A DNA stretch of 64,000 nt from Paenibacillus sp. E222 (lineage in GTDB: Bacteria; Bacillota; Bacilli; Paenibacillales; Paenibacillaceae). Both the position numbers and the translations under genes were made by a program. Each line of letters opens with the position of its first letter. Within the stretch, counting starts at the first letter, position 1. Of this stretch, positions 63,801 to 64,000 are shown one piece after another. The notes under the pieces are model-generated. The model saw nothing but the letters and a program-made list of their open reading frames with translations, searched no databases and had not been told where the DNA came from. The DNA lies in NCBI RefSeq assembly GCF_013401555.1, contig NZ_CP058552.1, positions 2,294,001 to 2,358,000 of the forward strand. The letters run 5' to 3'.

Positions 63801-64000
63801 GTCGCTATTACAGCAGTGTCCACTGGCAGTGAAGCCTTGAATGAATTGCACAGCCAACGCTATGACTGCATGGTTCTGGACTTGATGCTGACAGATATGA
63901 CCGGATTCGAGCTGCTTGACCAGATTCGGGACGATCAGTATCTGAATGATCTGCCAATCATTATTTATACAGGTAAAGAGCTGGACAGCAAAGAAGAGAT
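60813..64000 (+). CDS. Hybrid sensor histidine kinase, 3'-partial
   Basis: Open from ATG 60813 to the window end (1062 codons, no stop). Two membrane helices near residues 7-27 and ~187-207 flank a four-helix-bundle-type sensor; a HAMP-like linker, a GAF domain (RVPELLRGIGSIRQISQMF, IGEGLIGQAALDMAPIIL) and a long coiled coil of Glu/Gln follow. The kinase core has His551 in ANMSHELRTPLNSLLI, then NLLSNAFKFTNRG, VKDTGIGIPSDKTDLIF and GGTGLGLSISRELARLL. Receivers have Asp901 (IILDIQLPVMDG) and Asp1023 (MVLDLMLTDMTG), with more possibly beyond the edge. It overlaps the PP2C gene by four bases and probably drives it. Confidence 0.9.
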   Translation, partial: MKIRNKLLIGFTALMAIMIVLTFVSYERLNSSNKQLDQMYQERYLKVRYTSAARGEVNDIAKVLANLLLNPNNSISAADSDLKAMQEKGKGYLEEVRDRADSAPEHQLVDRVNTAWEAYNAYAARQVSLMSQNRVEDANNYRNSTGLAVQKEAVDSLNALSRFQDQEIDTEIKDANAAYMRAVQITVAIMIAGLLLALGVIMWVLPSITRGLNTVSMMITSFGKGRYRTIRRIQVKSTDEIGQIASVFKDVSNDLEEKLEVEKAYLQAQQDQNWMSSNIARVPELLRGIGSIRQISQMFISEFTPVLGAQLGVVYLIDEEKHPDELRRYGAYAFEENKDVGKEVYRIGEGLIGQAALDMAPIILDKTPEDYVDIGSATGSSRASGVMIYPVVFEDELIGVVELASFEGFTNLHTQLFSQLIMNLGVILNNVRRRLRVEELLRESQALTEELQVQSEELQTQQEELRRSNENLEEQTGALKRSEELLQRQQEELEHFNTELIAKTRALEEQVREVEEKNDEIEKTKTQLEQQAMQLSMTSKYKSEFLANMSHELRTPLNSLLILSQLLSENKDGNLSVKQQEYAQTIYMSGADLLKMIDEILDLSKVDAGKMDINYETMRMEELTSFVQQNFGPMANKKELSLNIEFDNNLPEWVYTDSHRVKQILRNLLSNAFKFTNRGSVSLIGRKMKKEDLPGYLNTNQEYVGFTVKDTGIGIPSDKTDLIFEAFQQVDGTTSRKYGGTGLGLSISRELARLLGGAIQVESSEGVGSSFTLFLPDNHEEEVQVDDAAREAAASSEIDKSVRDSRTMRSGRQTVLTPDPESISIMELPPSDSPVPVILEDDQENLLEGDKIILIIEDDVNFAHILMDMARGRGFKAIVALQGDKGLEMARQYLPDAIILDIQLPVMDGWTILGELKSSSATRHIPVHVISVIDDMKQGLMMGAIAYLKKPSSKDSLDKAFSHIESYTENQLKRLLIVEDDEIQRKAIIELIGHDDVAITAVSTGSEALNELHSQRYDCMVLDLMLTDMTGFELLDQIRDDQYLNDLPIIIYTGKELDSKEE

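Overview
The window reads as chromosomal DNA of a Paenibacillus-like member of the Bacillales. Supporting signs are strong AGGAGG-type ribosome binding sites with many TTG and GTG starts, a xylose locus run by a ROK-type XylR with a CcpA (cre) site, a cydAB oxidase of the short-Q-loop YthAB type, LPXTG, SLH and PepSY-like surface proteins, a lysine riboswitch, and a large structured intergenic element of a kind I remember (not checked) from Paenibacillus. I see no rRNA, tRNA, CRISPR array, transposase or prophage gene.

Layout. 1-9.5 kb: alpha-glucoside operon: GH65 phosphorylase (cut by the window start), ABC importer without its own ATPase, an (alpha/alpha)6-type glycosidase, beta-phosphoglucomutase and a GH13 oligo-1,6-glucosidase. 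Imported oligosaccharides would be trimmed and phosphorolysed to beta-glucose 1-phosphate, which PgmB turns into glucose 6-phosphate. 9.5-10.5 kb: MDR oxidoreductase. 10.6-14.1 kb: kduI, a DeoR-type regulator, kduD and a sugar isomerase/epimerase (uronate catabolism); KDPG aldolase follows at 29.9 kb. 14.3-21.3 kb: metY, a P1B-4 metal efflux ATPase behind a Fur-type site, an alpha/beta hydrolase, a ZIP transporter and trxB divergent around a PerR-type box, and a glutaredoxin-like protein. 21.6-26.6 kb: small membrane protein, xylR, then xylA and xylB separated by the structured element.

26.9-35.5 kb: two glycosyltransferases, KDPG aldolase, an alpha/beta hydrolase, a YcdB/SLH surface protein and a secreted transglutaminase-like protein. 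35.8-41.0 kb: a 1486-residue Cna-type adhesin facing a class D-like sortase. 41.2-43.0 kb: lysine permease under a lysine riboswitch. 43.1-48.9 kb: CvfC-like protein, a receiver-like orphan, an OmpR-type response regulator and a large membrane histidine kinase.

49-51.8 kb: cytochrome bd-type oxidase cydAB bracketed by two single-span small proteins, the downstream one resembling CydS. 51.9-56.9 kb: MBL hydrolase, ABC-F ATPase, a small basic protein, a CDF metal exporter and a secreted SH3-like protein. 57.3-59.3 kb: a stress cluster (DUF1328, DUF948 and YflT-type proteins), each preceded by a sigma-B-like promoter with a 14-nt spacer. 59.6-64.0 kb: a receiver-PP2C phosphatase overlapping a hybrid histidine kinase that runs off the end of the window.

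The best candidates for something undescribed are the structured xylA-xylB element, the small proteins around cydAB, the sigma-B-like promoter trio, the Fur array plus perfect hairpin ahead of the metal ATPase, and the phased repeats ahead of kduI. All functions are inferred from sequence read by eye; no database search was run.
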